A stretch of 50,854 nucleotides of DNA from Pelotomaculum_C sp050950345 (GCA_050950345.1 JBMNHK010000009.1:1-50854), one strand, 5' to 3'; positions 8,169-17,670 are shown, counted from the stretch's first letter. Notes: generated by a model from the sequence alone, not told the origin. Made by a program: numbers and translations.

Positions 8169-10820
8169 TTGCCAAAGTTGAACATGCCAAGCACATATGA
8201 TCCTCTGGCAGTGGAAGATAAATTGTATCGTTTTTGGGAGGAAAGCGGGTTTTTTCATCCGGAGGTCAATCCGGAGCAAGAGCCATTTTGTATTGTAATG
8301 CCGCCACCCAACGTGACAGGACAACTGCACATGGGGCATGCCTTGGATAATACACTGCAGGATATTCTCATACGCTGGCGCCGGATGCAGGGTTACAATA
8401 CCCTGTGGTTGCCGGGTACCGACCATGCAGGTATTGCCACTCAGGCCAAGGTGGAGGAACAGTTGGCCAAGGAGGGTTTGACCCGCTATGATATTGGACG
8501 GGAAGCTTTTTTAGAAAAAGTATGGGCCTGGAAACACCAGTATGGCAACCGGATCACCACACAGCTGCGCAAGCTGGGTGCTTCCTGCGACTGGCAGCGT
8601 GAACGCTTTACTATGGATGAAGGCTGTTCGGAGGCGGTACTGGAGGTTTTCGTCAAACTCTACCAGCAGGGTTTGATCTATCGCGATTATTATATCACCA
8701 ACTGGTGTCCCAGTTGTGCCACTACCATTTCAGATATTGAAGTTGAACACCTGGAGCGCCCGGGGCACTTGTACCATGTCAAGTACCCCTTGAAGGACGG
8801 GAGCGGGTTTATTGTGGTAGCTACTACCCGGCCAGAGACCATTCTTGGTGATGTTGCTGTTGCTGTCCATCCCGGTGACGAACGTTATAAAGATATGTTG
8901 GGCAAAACACTGATCTTGCCTATGGTGGGGCGGGAAATACCGGTTATTACCGACGAGTATGTTGACCCGTCTTTTGGAACCGGGGCGGTTAAAATTACAC
9001 CTGCTCATGATCCCAACGATTTCGAGGTAGGCCTCCGCCATAGCCTGCCACAGGTCATCGTCATTGATAAGGCAGGCAAGATGAATGATAACGCCGGCAA
9101 ACGTTACAGCGGGTTGGATCGCTATGATTGCCGGAAAAAAATTGTGCGAGATTTGGAGTCCGAGGGCTTCCTGGTTAAAACGGAAGATCATAACCACGCA
9201 GTGGGTCATTGTTACCGTTGCAACACTGTTATCGAGCCGATGCTTTCACGCCAGTGGTTTGTCAAAATGAAGCCCCTTGCCGCACCGGCTATCCAGGCGG
9301 CTAAAGAAGGACGGGTGAAATTCATCCCGGAAAGGTTTACTAAGATCTATCTGCACTGGATGGAAAACATACGTGACTGGTGTATCTCCCGCCAGCTTTG
9401 GTGGGGTCACCGCATTCCGGTATGGTATTGTCAGGATTGTGATGAAGTAATTGTGTCTAAAGAGCCGGTCGAACGCTGTGCAAAATGCAGCAGTGACAAC
9501 CTGGAGCAGGATCCGGATGTTTTGGACACCTGGTTTTCTTCAGCGTTATGGCCGTTTTCTACCCTGGGCTGGCCAAAACAGACCCTGGAGTTGGCTTATT
9601 ATTATCCAACCTCAGTTATGGTTACCGGGCGGGATATTATTTTTTTCTGGGTTGCCAGGATGATTTTTTCCGGTCTGGCTTTTATGAACGAAGTCCCCTT
9701 CCCGCAAGTGTTCATTCATGGCCTGGTCATGGACGCCCTGGGTCGCAAGATGAGCAAGTCACTGGGCAATGGGGTGGATCCTATTGATGTGATTGAGTCC
9801 CATGGCGCCGATAGTCTGAGATTTATGCTCGTAACCGGCAATACCCCCGGCAATGATTTGCGTTTTTACTATGAAAGGCTGGATGGCGCCCGGAACTTTG
9901 CCAACAAGCTGTGGAATGCATCCCGCTTTGTCCTGATGAATTTGGAGAATTTTGAACCGGAGGAGAGTCCGGGCGAATATACACTTGCCGATCGCTGGAT
10001 CCTGAGCCGTTACCAGAAAGCCGTTGCCGGGGTTACCGGCTATCTGGAGTCATATGAGCTGGGAGAGGCTGCCCGGGTGCTTTATGAATTCATCTGGAGC
10101 GAGTTCTGCGATTGGTATATCGAGCTGGTTAAACCGCGTCTGTATGGAAAAACAGGCCGGCAAGACCGTGTAACTGCACAGCATGTGATTTCTTCCGTAT
10201 TAAAAGGAACATTAGAGCTATTACATCCTTTCATGCCCTTTATTACCGAGGAAATCTGGCAAAACCTGCCTGGTCATGGCCTGACGATAATGCGGGCCGA
10301 ATGGCCACATGTCCGCAGTGAACTGATAGATCTTCAGGCAGAAAGCGAAATGGAACTTTTGATGGAGGTAACCAAGGCTATCAGGCATATCCGCAGTGAG
10401 ATGAATGTTCCCCCGGGACGCAAGGCGGAGGTGCTGGTGGTAGCACCCGATGCCGGCACACATGCGATGGTAGCTGAGCATGTAAAGTATATCGAGGGCT
10501 TGGCCAGTGCTGAATTGAACATTCTGGCGTCTATGCCGGTTGCACCGGAACAGGCTGCCCATGCCGTAACCAGGGGTATAGAGATTTTTGTGCCCCTTAA
10601 AGGTTTGATTGATGTGGATAAGGAAACTGCACGCCTGAAGAAGGAACTGGCCTCCCTGGAAAAAGATCTGGCCAGGGTTAAAGGTAAGCTCGGGAATGCT
10701 GGTTTTCTCAGTAAAGCTCCGGCAGAAGTTGTGGAAAAAGAAAAAGCCAAGGAAGATGAGTTGTCCGGTAAAGCGGCCGCCATTAAGGACAGGCTGGCTG
10801 TTCTGACCGGGGCAAAATAA
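8169..10820 (+). CDS. valS: Valyl-tRNA synthetase
   Basis: ValRS charges tRNA-Val; it is a class I synthetase with an editing domain that removes Thr. The frame is open from 8097, but that start lies inside the leader terminator. I chose TTG 8169, which follows AAGGAG (8153-8158) by ten bases and gives 883 residues, the normal size. The HIGH-type motif HMGH is at residues 54-57 and KMSKS begins at residue 527. The connective-polypeptide editing domain lies between, with 'TTRPET' as in ValRS. Two Cys-x-x-Cys pairs (CPSC, and CQDC with CAKC) suggest zinc sites. The last 65 residues form the ValRS C-terminal coiled coil. Downstream is folC, as in Bacillus. Confidence 0.97.
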   Translation: MPKLNMPSTYDPLAVEDKLYRFWEESGFFHPEVNPEQEPFCIVMPPPNVTGQLHMGHALDNTLQDILIRWRRMQGYNTLWLPGTDHAGIATQAKVEEQLAKEGLTRYDIGREAFLEKVWAWKHQYGNRITTQLRKLGASCDWQRERFTMDEGCSEAVLEVFVKLYQQGLIYRDYYITNWCPSCATTISDIEVEHLERPGHLYHVKYPLKDGSGFIVVATTRPETILGDVAVAVHPGDERYKDMLGKTLILPMVGREIPVITDEYVDPSFGTGAVKITPAHDPNDFEVGLRHSLPQVIVIDKAGKMNDNAGKRYSGLDRYDCRKKIVRDLESEGFLVKTEDHNHAVGHCYRCNTVIEPMLSRQWFVKMKPLAAPAIQAAKEGRVKFIPERFTKIYLHWMENIRDWCISRQLWWGHRIPVWYCQDCDEVIVSKEPVERCAKCSSDNLEQDPDVLDTWFSSALWPFSTLGWPKQTLELAYYYPTSVMVTGRDIIFFWVARMIFSGLAFMNEVPFPQVFIHGLVMDALGRKMSKSLGNGVDPIDVIESHGADSLRFMLVTGNTPGNDLRFYYERLDGARNFANKLWNASRFVLMNLENFEPEESPGEYTLADRWILSRYQKAVAGVTGYLESYELGEAARVLYEFIWSEFCDWYIELVKPRLYGKTGRQDRVTAQHVISSVLKGTLELLHPFMPFITEEIWQNLPGHGLTIMRAEWPHVRSELIDLQAESEMELLMEVTKAIRHIRSEMNVPPGRKAEVLVVAPDAGTHAMVAEHVKYIEGLASAELNILASMPVAPEQAAHAVTRGIEIFVPLKGLIDVDKETARLKKELASLEKDLARVKGKLGNAGFLSKAPAEVVEKEKAKEDELSGKAAAIKDRLAVLTGAK

Positions 10821-10857
10821 TTATAAATTTATTTATAATAGATGCAGAAAGGAGCTG

Positions 10858-10884
10858 GAAGCAGGGGATTTTCCTTGCTTCTTT
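10858..10884 (+). terminator. Weak stem-loop between valS and folC
   Basis: GAAGCAGGGG can pair with the following CCTTGCTTC through about nine pairs including G-T wobbles, ending in TTT. It would lie upstream of the chosen folC start and may reduce read-through from valS. Confidence 0.35.
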
Positions 10885-10901
10885 CTGATAGGAGCGATGT
10901 A

Positions 10902-12212
10902 ATGAATTTTCAAGAAGCCATTGCCTATGTGACCGCTCTGGGTAAGTTGGGGTTTAATTTCGGGCTGAGCCGCATGGAAGAGCTTTTACGCCGGTTTGAT
11001 AACCCGCACCTGAAACTAAAGGTTATCCACGTGGGCGGGACTAACGGTAAAGGCTCCACTGCGGTGATGGTGGCCGCTATCCTGCAAGCTGCCGGCTTTA
11101 AGGTCGGTACTTTCACTTCGCCGCACCTTCATTCATACACAGAGAGGTTTCGCATAAACGGCATGAATATACCCGAGGCTGAGGTTGCCGCGTTGATTGA
11201 TGAACTGCGGCCTCATATAGAGGCTCTGGTACAGGAGGGGTTGGAGCATCCAACTGAGTTTGAGGTAGCTACGGCCGTGGCGCTTCTGTATTTCAGCCGG
11301 GCGCATGTTGACTATCTGGTGCTTGAGGTGGGGTTGGGCGGAACTCTTGATGCAACCAATGTAGTAAGGCCGTTGGTGTCGGTGATTACCAATGTGGCCA
11401 TGGATCATATGGATTACCTTGGTCATACCTTAAGGGCTATTGCCGGGGAAAAAGCCGGTATTATCAAGCCCGGCGTTCCTGTGGTGACTGCTGCTGCCGG
11501 GGAAGGACTGGAGATAATTGCAGCTGCTGCCCAGAGGCATGCTTGCCGTTTGATCCGGGTTGGGCGGGAAGTAAACTGGGAGCACAAAGAGTTGGCGCCG
11601 GAGTATCAATCATTTATGGTCAGGGGGCGTTTAGGCGTTTATGAAGATCTCACCTTGCACTTGCTGGGCAGGCACCAGCAGGTCAATGCCGCAACTGCCG
11701 TGGCAGCTGTTGAAGTGTTGATGGAACAAGGTGCGGCGATTGATGTAGAGGCAGTCCGTGCCGGGTTAGCGGCAGCGCGCTGGCCAGGCAGGTTGGAGAT
11801 CATGCGCCGGGAACCCCTGGTAATTATGGACGGGGCGCACAATGTTGCTGGAGCAGAGGCCTTACGCCTGGCCCTGACAGAACATTTTCCGGACAGGCGC
11901 ATAGTATTGATGATCGGCATGCTGGGCGACAAGGAGCGGGCCAGGGTGGCTGAAGTGCTGTGCCCCATGGCCAGAGCGGTTGTAGTGACTAAACCCAACA
12001 ATCCGCGGGCGGGCAACTGGCAGGAGCTGGCCCGGGAAGCTCTTCATTATACTGATGAAGTCTATTTACTGGAGGACATAGGTGAAGCACTGCAAAAGAC
12101 TTTAACAATAGCCGGAATGGATGAATTGGTATGCATCACAGGTTCACTCTACATGATAGCAGAGGCGCGCCGGTTGCTATTTGAGTCAGGAAAAGATAGG
12201 CAAATGTTTTAA
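10902..12212 (+). CDS. folC: Bifunctional folylpolyglutamate synthase/dihydrofolate synthase
   Basis: FolC adds glutamates to folates and, in bacteria, usually also makes dihydrofolate from dihydropteroate. The 436-residue product is of family length. The P-loop GTNGKGS is at residues 46-52, followed by the folate-loop signature 'TSPHLHSYTERF' and the Mur-ligase central motif with a conserved His in 'TNVAMDHMDYLG'. The DGAHN motif of the C-terminal domain is also present. I chose ATG 10902 over the first in-frame ATG (10842), because TAGGAG at 10889-10894 is properly spaced and the earlier start would overlap a stem-loop. It follows valS, its common neighbour in Firmicutes. Confidence 0.95.
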   Translation: MNFQEAIAYVTALGKLGFNFGLSRMEELLRRFDNPHLKLKVIHVGGTNGKGSTAVMVAAILQAAGFKVGTFTSPHLHSYTERFRINGMNIPEAEVAALIDELRPHIEALVQEGLEHPTEFEVATAVALLYFSRAHVDYLVLEVGLGGTLDATNVVRPLVSVITNVAMDHMDYLGHTLRAIAGEKAGIIKPGVPVVTAAAGEGLEIIAAAAQRHACRLIRVGREVNWEHKELAPEYQSFMVRGRLGVYEDLTLHLLGRHQQVNAATAVAAVEVLMEQGAAIDVEAVRAGLAAARWPGRLEIMRREPLVIMDGAHNVAGAEALRLALTEHFPDRRIVLMIGMLGDKERARVAEVLCPMARAVVVTKPNNPRAGNWQELAREALHYTDEVYLLEDIGEALQKTLTIAGMDELVCITGSLYMIAEARRLLFESGKDRQMF

Positions 12213-12304
12213 TCCTGACCATAGCTTGTCATCGAATTATTGAGATGGTAAACTGTTATGGAAATGTGAATTTTCAAGTTCTTTTTTGCTCCGGGGGTAG
12301 CAAG

Positions 12305-12562
12305 ATGGGTAGAAGCATGAGAAATAATAGCAATATCTGGGTCTTAATCCTGCTTTTACTCGTGGGAGGACTTTGCGGTGGAGCCCTTGGCAACGCCCTG
12401 GCGCCTTCACTGCCATGGTTAAACGCTACTACGCAAGTAGGTTTAAAACCATCCACCCTGGATCTTCATTTTTTCAATGTGACTTTTGGTTTCACCTTTG
12501 CCTTGGGGCCGCTGACCGCCCTGGGCATGATCTTAGGCTATATTGTTTATCGCCGGTTGTAG
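12305..12562 (+). CDS. DUF4321 domain protein, small membrane protein
   Basis: An 85-residue protein with two hydrophobic segments, one Leu/Gly-rich at about residues 10-30 and one near the C-terminus (about 60-82), joined by an extracytoplasmic loop. The pattern matches DUF4321 proteins that sit next to maf/mreB in Clostridia; their function is unknown. The frame is open from 12245, but ATG 12305 with GGGGGT at 12293-12298 is the best-supported start. Its stop codon abuts the maf start codon, so the two are translationally coupled. A role in the cell envelope is only an inference from the neighbours. Confidence 0.7.
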   Translation: MGRSMRNNSNIWVLILLLLVGGLCGGALGNALAPSLPWLNATTQVGLKPSTLDLHFFNVTFGFTFALGPLTALGMILGYIVYRRL

Positions 12563-13141
12563 ATGGATAACAAAATTGTGCTGGCTTCAGCGTCTCCCCG
12601 GCGTGCTGAGTTATTAAGGCAAGTTGGGTTGGAGTTTGAGGTTATGGTCAGTGAAGTTGAAGAAACCCTTACCCCAGGCCTGGAGCCTGCCGCACAGGTG
12701 GAACTATTCGCTCTGCGTAAAGCCAACGCTGTTGCTGCTGCATTGGATAGAGGAATTGTTATTGGTGCGGACACAGTGGTGGTGCAAGGAGGACGAGTCC
12801 TTGGCAAGCCTGTGGATGCACAGGAAGCAGTTGAGATGCTGCAGCTTCTTCAAGGAAAAGGACACGAGGTCTATACCGGTGTTGCCTTGGTGGATGCCAG
12901 ATCAAGTGTCAAGCTGGTGGAACATGTGATGACTCGTGTATTTTTTAATGCCATGAGCGAAGAAACTATCAGGCGTTATGTAGCTACAGGAGAACCACTG
13001 GATAAGGCCGGTGCTTACGCCGTACAGGGTAGGGCTGCGCTTTTTATCAACCGCCTGGAGGGATGTTATTACAATGTGGTGGGCTTGCCCCTGGCCAGGT
13101 TGGCCACAATGCTAAAAAAGCTTGAGTGCGAAATTATTTGA
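12563..13141 (+). CDS. maf: Maf-type nucleoside triphosphate pyrophosphatase
   Basis: Maf proteins hydrolyse non-canonical or pyrimidine nucleoside triphosphates (dTTP/UTP class in YhdE-type members) and affect septum formation when overproduced. The 192-residue product shows the N-terminal signature S-A-S-P-R-R-A-E-L-L at residues 9-18, the 'IGADTVV' segment, and 'DKAGAYAVQG' near residue 150, all hallmarks of the family. The ATG directly follows the DUF4321 stop, with no separate ribosome binding site. The usual neighbour radC is absent here; mreB follows after ten bases up to its longest frame. Confidence 0.95.
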   Translation: MDNKIVLASASPRRAELLRQVGLEFEVMVSEVEETLTPGLEPAAQVELFALRKANAVAAALDRGIVIGADTVVVQGGRVLGKPVDAQEAVEMLQLLQGKGHEVYTGVALVDARSSVKLVEHVMTRVFFNAMSEETIRRYVATGEPLDKAGAYAVQGRAALFINRLEGCYYNVVGLPLARLATMLKKLECEII

Positions 13142-13211
13142 AATATGATCAATGGCTGAAAAGCTATTGCCGGATGATACTAAAGCAAATATTTACGAAA
13201 GGGGCCGGAAA

Positions 13212-14243
13212 ATGCGCATCGGTCTATTTTCAAAAGATATGGGGATGGATTTAGGCACAGCTAATTCCCTGGTATATGTTAAAGGAAAAGGCATTGTCAT
13301 CAAGGAGCCATCGGTAGTGGCGATCCAGAAAGAAAGCGGTCAGGTACTGGCTGTAGGTGAAGAGGCTAAAAGGATGATCGGCCGTACCCCCGGTAATATT
13401 GTCGCTATCAGGCCGTTGCGTGATGGAGTGATTGCCGATTTTGATGTCACCCAGACCATGATCAAATATTTTATCAATAAAGCCTTACGCAGCCGCACTT
13501 TCATGGTCAGGCCCCGGGTTGTCGTGGGTGTTCCCTCCGGAGTAACAGCGGTTGAGGAGCGGGCAGTGCGAGAGGCGGCTCTGCAGGCTGGTGCCAGGGA
13601 GGCTTACTTGATTGAAGAGCCCATGGCGGCTGCTATAGGAGCCGGCTTGCCTGTGCACGAGCCTACAGGTAATATGATTGTGGATATCGGCGGGGGTACT
13701 ACCGAAGTTGCGGTTATCTCTTTAGGCGGCATTGTTACCAGCCGTTCCGTCCGTTTCGCCAGTGATGAGATGGACGAAGCGATTATTAACCATGTCAAGC
13801 GGACCTACAATTTGATGATCGGCGAACGGACAGCAGAAGAAATCAAAATATCGATTGGTTCTGCTTACCCCCTGGAAAATAGTGAAACAGAAGAAGTCAG
13901 GGGCCGCGATCTGGTAACCGGTCTGCCCAAAACAGTTACAATTACTTCTGAGGAAGTTTACAAGGCGCTATCGGAGCCTGTGTCCAGCATAATTGAGGCG
14001 ATCAAGGCTACACTGGAGCAGACGCCTCCCGAGTTGGCAGCAGATATCATGGACCGCGGCATTGTATTAGCCGGGGGAGGTTCCCTATTGCGGGGGTTGG
14101 ACCGGCTGGTAATTGAAGAGACCGGTATGCCGGTACACCTGGCCGAGGAACCCCTTTTAGCCGCGGCTTATGGGGCTGGTCGGGTATTGGAGAACATCGA
14201 TGTGTTGCGCAAAGTATTAATCAACCCTAAAAAATTGGCCTAG
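13212..14243 (+). CDS. mreB: Rod shape-determining protein MreB
   Basis: MreB is the bacterial actin homologue that organises the elongation machinery along the side wall. The 343-residue product carries the actin-fold phosphate loops: 'MDLGTANSLV' near the N-terminus and 'DIGGGTTEV' at about residue 157, and the adenosine-binding 'AGGGSLLRG' at about residue 285. I chose ATG 13212 (giving M-R-I-G-L-F-S-K-D-M-G) because AAAGGGG precedes it at 13198-13204 and MreB proteins usually begin this way. The frame is open back to 13152, which would add 20 residues without a visible ribosome binding site. It leads the mreBCD-mrdA-minC set. Confidence 0.97.
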   Translation: MRIGLFSKDMGMDLGTANSLVYVKGKGIVIKEPSVVAIQKESGQVLAVGEEAKRMIGRTPGNIVAIRPLRDGVIADFDVTQTMIKYFINKALRSRTFMVRPRVVVGVPSGVTAVEERAVREAALQAGAREAYLIEEPMAAAIGAGLPVHEPTGNMIVDIGGGTTEVAVISLGGIVTSRSVRFASDEMDEAIINHVKRTYNLMIGERTAEEIKISIGSAYPLENSETEEVRGRDLVTGLPKTVTITSEEVYKALSEPVSSIIEAIKATLEQTPPELAADIMDRGIVLAGGGSLLRGLDRLVIEETGMPVHLAEEPLLAAAYGAGRVLENIDVLRKVLINPKKLA

Positions 14244-14300
14244 TGCATACGTCTTTATTAATGGGTTTATCGTTGGGAGTTGTTAAGGGGGGTGGGTTTA

Positions 14301-15149
14301 ATTAACGCCAAAAGGCTGTTTTTCCTTATTGTGCTGTTGACAGTCACTTTGGCGGCGATGCGTTATACTATCTCTGGGCAAGCCTGGCTGACGCCGCTTG
14401 GTTCCAAGTTTAGGGATGCCTTTGCGCCGGTACAATCTGGTTTAACCTGGGCCAGCAGGCAGGTACAGCATATAGTATCTAAGCCTGTCGCTTTGTACAG
14501 GGCTGCTGAACGCAATAAGGCTCTTGAACGGCAGGTAGAGCAACTACAGAGTGAGATTGTTGTTTTAAATGAATGCAAAGCGGAAAATCAGAGATTGACA
14601 GAATTGCTGAATTATAAGCAGGTTATGGCGCAGAGATATGATCTATTGGTGGCTTCAGTAATTGCCAGGGATCCGGACAACTGGTTTGCCACAGTGACTC
14701 TAAACAGAGGAAGCCGTGAAGGTGTACGCGAGAATATGGCGGTGTTGACCCACCAGGGTCTGGTGGGCAGGGTTATTAATGCCACAGAGGAACGCTGTGA
14801 GGTTTTGCTGATCACCGACCCGCGCAGCGGTGTTGGCGCTTTGATTCAGGAGATACGCACACCGGGCATAGTTGAGGGGAATGTTGGCTCAACAGGTACA
14901 GCCCGTATTATTCACATTCCAAATGATGCGCAGGTTGCCGAGGGGCAAGTCGTGGTGACATCCGGCAATGGGAGTATCTATCCTAAAGGTATCCCAATAG
15001 GAAGGATTGTCAGTGTTAGTGATGAATCGGCCGGACTCTTTAAACGTGCCGACATTCAGCTGTTCGCCAAGATGTATCAGTTGGAAGAGGTGTTTATTGT
15101 TACCCGGGTGCATCCTGAAGCCGCTGGTTCCCCAACGGTAGGAGGTTAG
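14301..15149 (+). CDS. mreC: Rod shape-determining protein MreC
   Basis: MreC links cytoplasmic MreB to extracytoplasmic wall enzymes such as PBP2. The product has a short basic N-terminus, one transmembrane helix (about residues 5-22), a coiled coil (about 60-98) and the beta-barrel MreC core with the 'NRGSREGV' and 'ITDPRSGVGALI' segments. The start is unusual. TTG 14280 directly abuts a GGGAG and GTG 14292 overlaps the AAGGGGGG at 14285-14292, so neither is well placed. ATT 14301 lies eight bases after that AAGGGGGG, exactly as in leuS. I chose ATT, giving about 282 residues; the alternatives would add 3-7 residues. Function is secure, start is uncertain. Confidence 0.93.
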   Translation: MNAKRLFFLIVLLTVTLAAMRYTISGQAWLTPLGSKFRDAFAPVQSGLTWASRQVQHIVSKPVALYRAAERNKALERQVEQLQSEIVVLNECKAENQRLTELLNYKQVMAQRYDLLVASVIARDPDNWFATVTLNRGSREGVRENMAVLTHQGLVGRVINATEERCEVLLITDPRSGVGALIQEIRTPGIVEGNVGSTGTARIIHIPNDAQVAEGQVVVTSGNGSIYPKGIPIGRIVSVSDESAGLFKRADIQLFAKMYQLEEVFIVTRVHPEAAGSPTVGG

Positions 15150-15152
15150 AAG

Positions 15153-15641
15153 ATGCCGCTTCCTTTTATAATTTTGTTGTTGCTGATAGCCTGGTTGCTG
15201 CAGTCCTCATTTTTAGAAATCATTGCTGTAGCGGGTGTGAAACCGGATCTGGTAATGCTGATCATAGTACTATACGGCTTCCTCTTGGGTCCCAGGGAGG
15301 GGGCTTTTTTGGGTTATATAGGTGGCCTGGTGGAAGACCTTATATTTGGTCAGTACATTGGTCTCAGTGCCCTGTCCAGTATGGTGGCAGGGTATCTCGC
15401 CGGTGTTGCCGGAGAAAGGCTCTACAGGGAGAATATCCTGGTTGCTTCCATGGTTACATTTTTCGCCACTTTAGCAGGCTTTTTAGTGAACTACCTGTTG
15501 CTTTATTACCTGGGCCTGCACGTGTCTTCTTTAGCTCTGGTAAGAGTAGTCTTGCCGGCTGCTGTCTATACCTCAATTCTGGCTCCTTTTCTTTTTGGCC
15601 GCATCTTCCGCTACTTGCAGGTGCGCGGCAAAGATTCTTAA
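15153..15641 (+). CDS. mreD: Rod shape-determining protein MreD
   Basis: MreD is the small integral membrane partner of MreC and MreB. The 162-residue product is almost wholly hydrophobic, with five or six transmembrane segments, and carries the family's 'KPDLVMLIIV' segment near residue 30 and 'GLVEDLIFGQYIGLSAL' at about 55-70. The ATG follows the mreC stop by three bases, with GGAGG at 15141-15145 inside the end of mreC. It lies between mreC and mrdA as expected. Confidence 0.93.
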   Translation: MPLPFIILLLLIAWLLQSSFLEIIAVAGVKPDLVMLIIVLYGFLLGPREGAFLGYIGGLVEDLIFGQYIGLSALSSMVAGYLAGVAGERLYRENILVASMVTFFATLAGFLVNYLLLYYLGLHVSSLALVRVVLPAAVYTSILAPFLFGRIFRYLQVRGKDS

Positions 15642-15656
15642 AGGAGAGCATGATTT

Positions 15657-17609
15657 ATGCAAAGATTAATGCATAGAAAATTAATGGAGAGAAAAATGCA
15701 GGTCATGCTGCTGCTTGTCAGCGCTATCTTTCTCCTGCTGATATGTAGATTATTTTATATGCAACTGATTCAAAACGATAAATATTCCACCATGGCCAGA
15801 GAAAACAGAATGAGGCTAACGACTATAATGGCGCCAAGAGGAGAAGTCTTTGACCGGTATGGGGTGAAATTAGTAGGTAATGAACCTGTTTATACGGTAT
15901 TACTGGATAACCTTGCCGGTGATGCCAGTGAAGTTATTCCCAGACTTGCCTCTATTATGGGCATCAGTAGCGCCGAAATTGAGCAAAAGGTAGCCGAGCA
16001 AAAAAATCTTTACGAGCCGGTGAAAATTGCTACCAGGGTTTCTCCTGAGATTGTAACTAAAATCGAGGAACAGCGGTTGGAGCTTCCTGGAGTGGAGATT
16101 AGTATCGAGCCCCAGCGGCAATACCCCAACGGCGGCATCCTGCAGCATGTGATGGGTTATGTGCGGCAGATTAATGCGGAACAGTTGGCTGAGCACCAAA
16201 GCGAAGGCTATAAAATGGGTGATCAATTTGGCCAGACCGGTCTGGAATATACCTATGAAAAATACCTGCGCGGCCAGGACGGAGGCAGACAGGTAGAGGT
16301 TGATTCTATGGCCAGACCGGTTAGAGATCTCGGGGTTAAGGCTCCGGTTCCGGGCAACAATCTTGTCCTGACCATTGATTATAATGTGCAAAAGGCAGCA
16401 GAAGAAGCCCTGGAAAGAAGCTCCAAACTTGCCCTCAGCCAGGGATATACTGAGGCCCGGGCAGGGGCGGCAGTTGCTCTTGATGTTAATTCGGGTGCTG
16501 TGCTGGCCATGGCCAGTTATCCAACTTATGATCCGATCAAATTGTCGGGTGTATTAACCCAGCAGGACTACGATGAAATCTTTAACTCTCCCTGGAGACC
16601 GATGTTAAACCGTGCCCTGTTAACCTACGCGCCGGGCTCTACTTTTAAGATGATCGTAGCCATGGCCGGTTTACAGACGGGTAAAATTACACCTGAGACG
16701 ACAATCTCAGATCCAGGCTACTTTTACTGGGGCAGGACTTTTAATGACTGGAAGCCCGGCGGGCATGGCATGGTAGACCTGGTCAGAGCAATAAAAGTCT
16801 CCTGTAATACCTATTTTTATCAATTGAGTTTGAGGCTGGGTATTGATGAGATTGCCCGTGTTGCCAGAGAATTCGGCCTGGGTGTAAAGACAGGGATTGA
16901 GTTGCCGGGTGAGGAAAGTGGTGTTGTGCCGGGGCCGGCAAGCAAAATCGAGCAAAGAATTCCTTACCTTAGTGAAGCTGATGTAAAAAAAGTCAGGGAA
17001 ATCCAGCAGAAGTACAACGAGCTTTTAAATAAAACCACTGATGAGTCCAAGCGCCGGGCACTGATGAGCCAGCGTTCCGCAGAATTACAGGCGATAAATT
17101 GGGAACTGGATTGGCATGATTATGACACCATTATCACTTCCGTAGGACAGGGCGATAACCGGTACAGCCCTCTTGAACTGGCTAATTATATTGCCGCCCT
17201 GGCCAATGGAGGCACCTTATATAAACCTTACCTGGTGCAAAGAGTGGTCAGTCATGATGGCAGGATGATCAAGGAAAATCGTCCTGTTGCGCTTTCACAG
17301 GTAAGTATTTCAGAGGCTAACATGGCTGTGGTCAGGCAAGGCATGCGGGAGGTGGCCCTGCCGCCGGATGGAACCGCCAGCAGCTTTTTTCACAGCTTAC
17401 CACCTGTTGCGGCGAAAACAGGCACGGCCGAGGTTTATGGCCATGATTCCCATGCTATTTTTGTCGCTTTTGCTCCTTACGAAAAGCCTGAGATTGCCGT
17501 AGCTGTTGTGATTGAGCATGCGGGTTCCGGCGGCACTATTGGGGGCCCGGTGGCAGAAGACATGCTGGCTGCATATTTCGGCCTGCCAATACCCGGAGAA
17601 AAACAGTAA
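15657..17609 (+). CDS. mrdA: Penicillin-binding protein 2, elongation transpeptidase
   Basis: A class B PBP that cross-links peptidoglycan during cell elongation, working with RodA and MreBCD. The 650-residue product has an N-terminal transmembrane helix (about residues 15-36), the PBP dimerisation domain with 'APRGEVFDRYG' at about 59-69, and a transpeptidase domain with Ser328 in STFK, the S-C-N motif at 382-384 and the K-T-G motif at 587-589. An insert with a charged helix lies at about residues 430-475, between the SxN and KTG motifs. AAGGAG at 15641-15646 precedes ATG 15657. The cognate SEDS protein rodA lies downstream, after minCDE. Confidence 0.95.
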   Translation: MQRLMHRKLMERKMQVMLLLVSAIFLLLICRLFYMQLIQNDKYSTMARENRMRLTTIMAPRGEVFDRYGVKLVGNEPVYTVLLDNLAGDASEVIPRLASIMGISSAEIEQKVAEQKNLYEPVKIATRVSPEIVTKIEEQRLELPGVEISIEPQRQYPNGGILQHVMGYVRQINAEQLAEHQSEGYKMGDQFGQTGLEYTYEKYLRGQDGGRQVEVDSMARPVRDLGVKAPVPGNNLVLTIDYNVQKAAEEALERSSKLALSQGYTEARAGAAVALDVNSGAVLAMASYPTYDPIKLSGVLTQQDYDEIFNSPWRPMLNRALLTYAPGSTFKMIVAMAGLQTGKITPETTISDPGYFYWGRTFNDWKPGGHGMVDLVRAIKVSCNTYFYQLSLRLGIDEIARVAREFGLGVKTGIELPGEESGVVPGPASKIEQRIPYLSEADVKKVREIQQKYNELLNKTTDESKRRALMSQRSAELQAINWELDWHDYDTIITSVGQGDNRYSPLELANYIAALANGGTLYKPYLVQRVVSHDGRMIKENRPVALSQVSISEANMAVVRQGMREVALPPDGTASSFFHSLPPVAAKTGTAEVYGHDSHAIFVAFAPYEKPEIAVAVVIEHAGSGGTIGGPVAEDMLAAYFGLPIPGEKQ

Positions 17610-17643
17610 CATTTTCCGAATAATGTTATAATATATTAATTAT

Positions 17644-17670
17644 ATTGACAAAATACGGTAATTTGTCAAT
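17644..17670 (+). promoter_or_regulatory. Inverted repeat overlapping a TTGACA box upstream of minC
   Basis: ATTGACAAA (17644-17652) and TTTGTCAAT (17662-17670) form a perfect 9-bp inverted repeat, and the left arm contains the sigma-A -35 consensus TTGACA. The -10 box at 17-base spacing (AATAAA) is weak. It could be an operator over a min promoter, or an AT-rich stem that ends the mre transcript. Confidence 0.4.
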
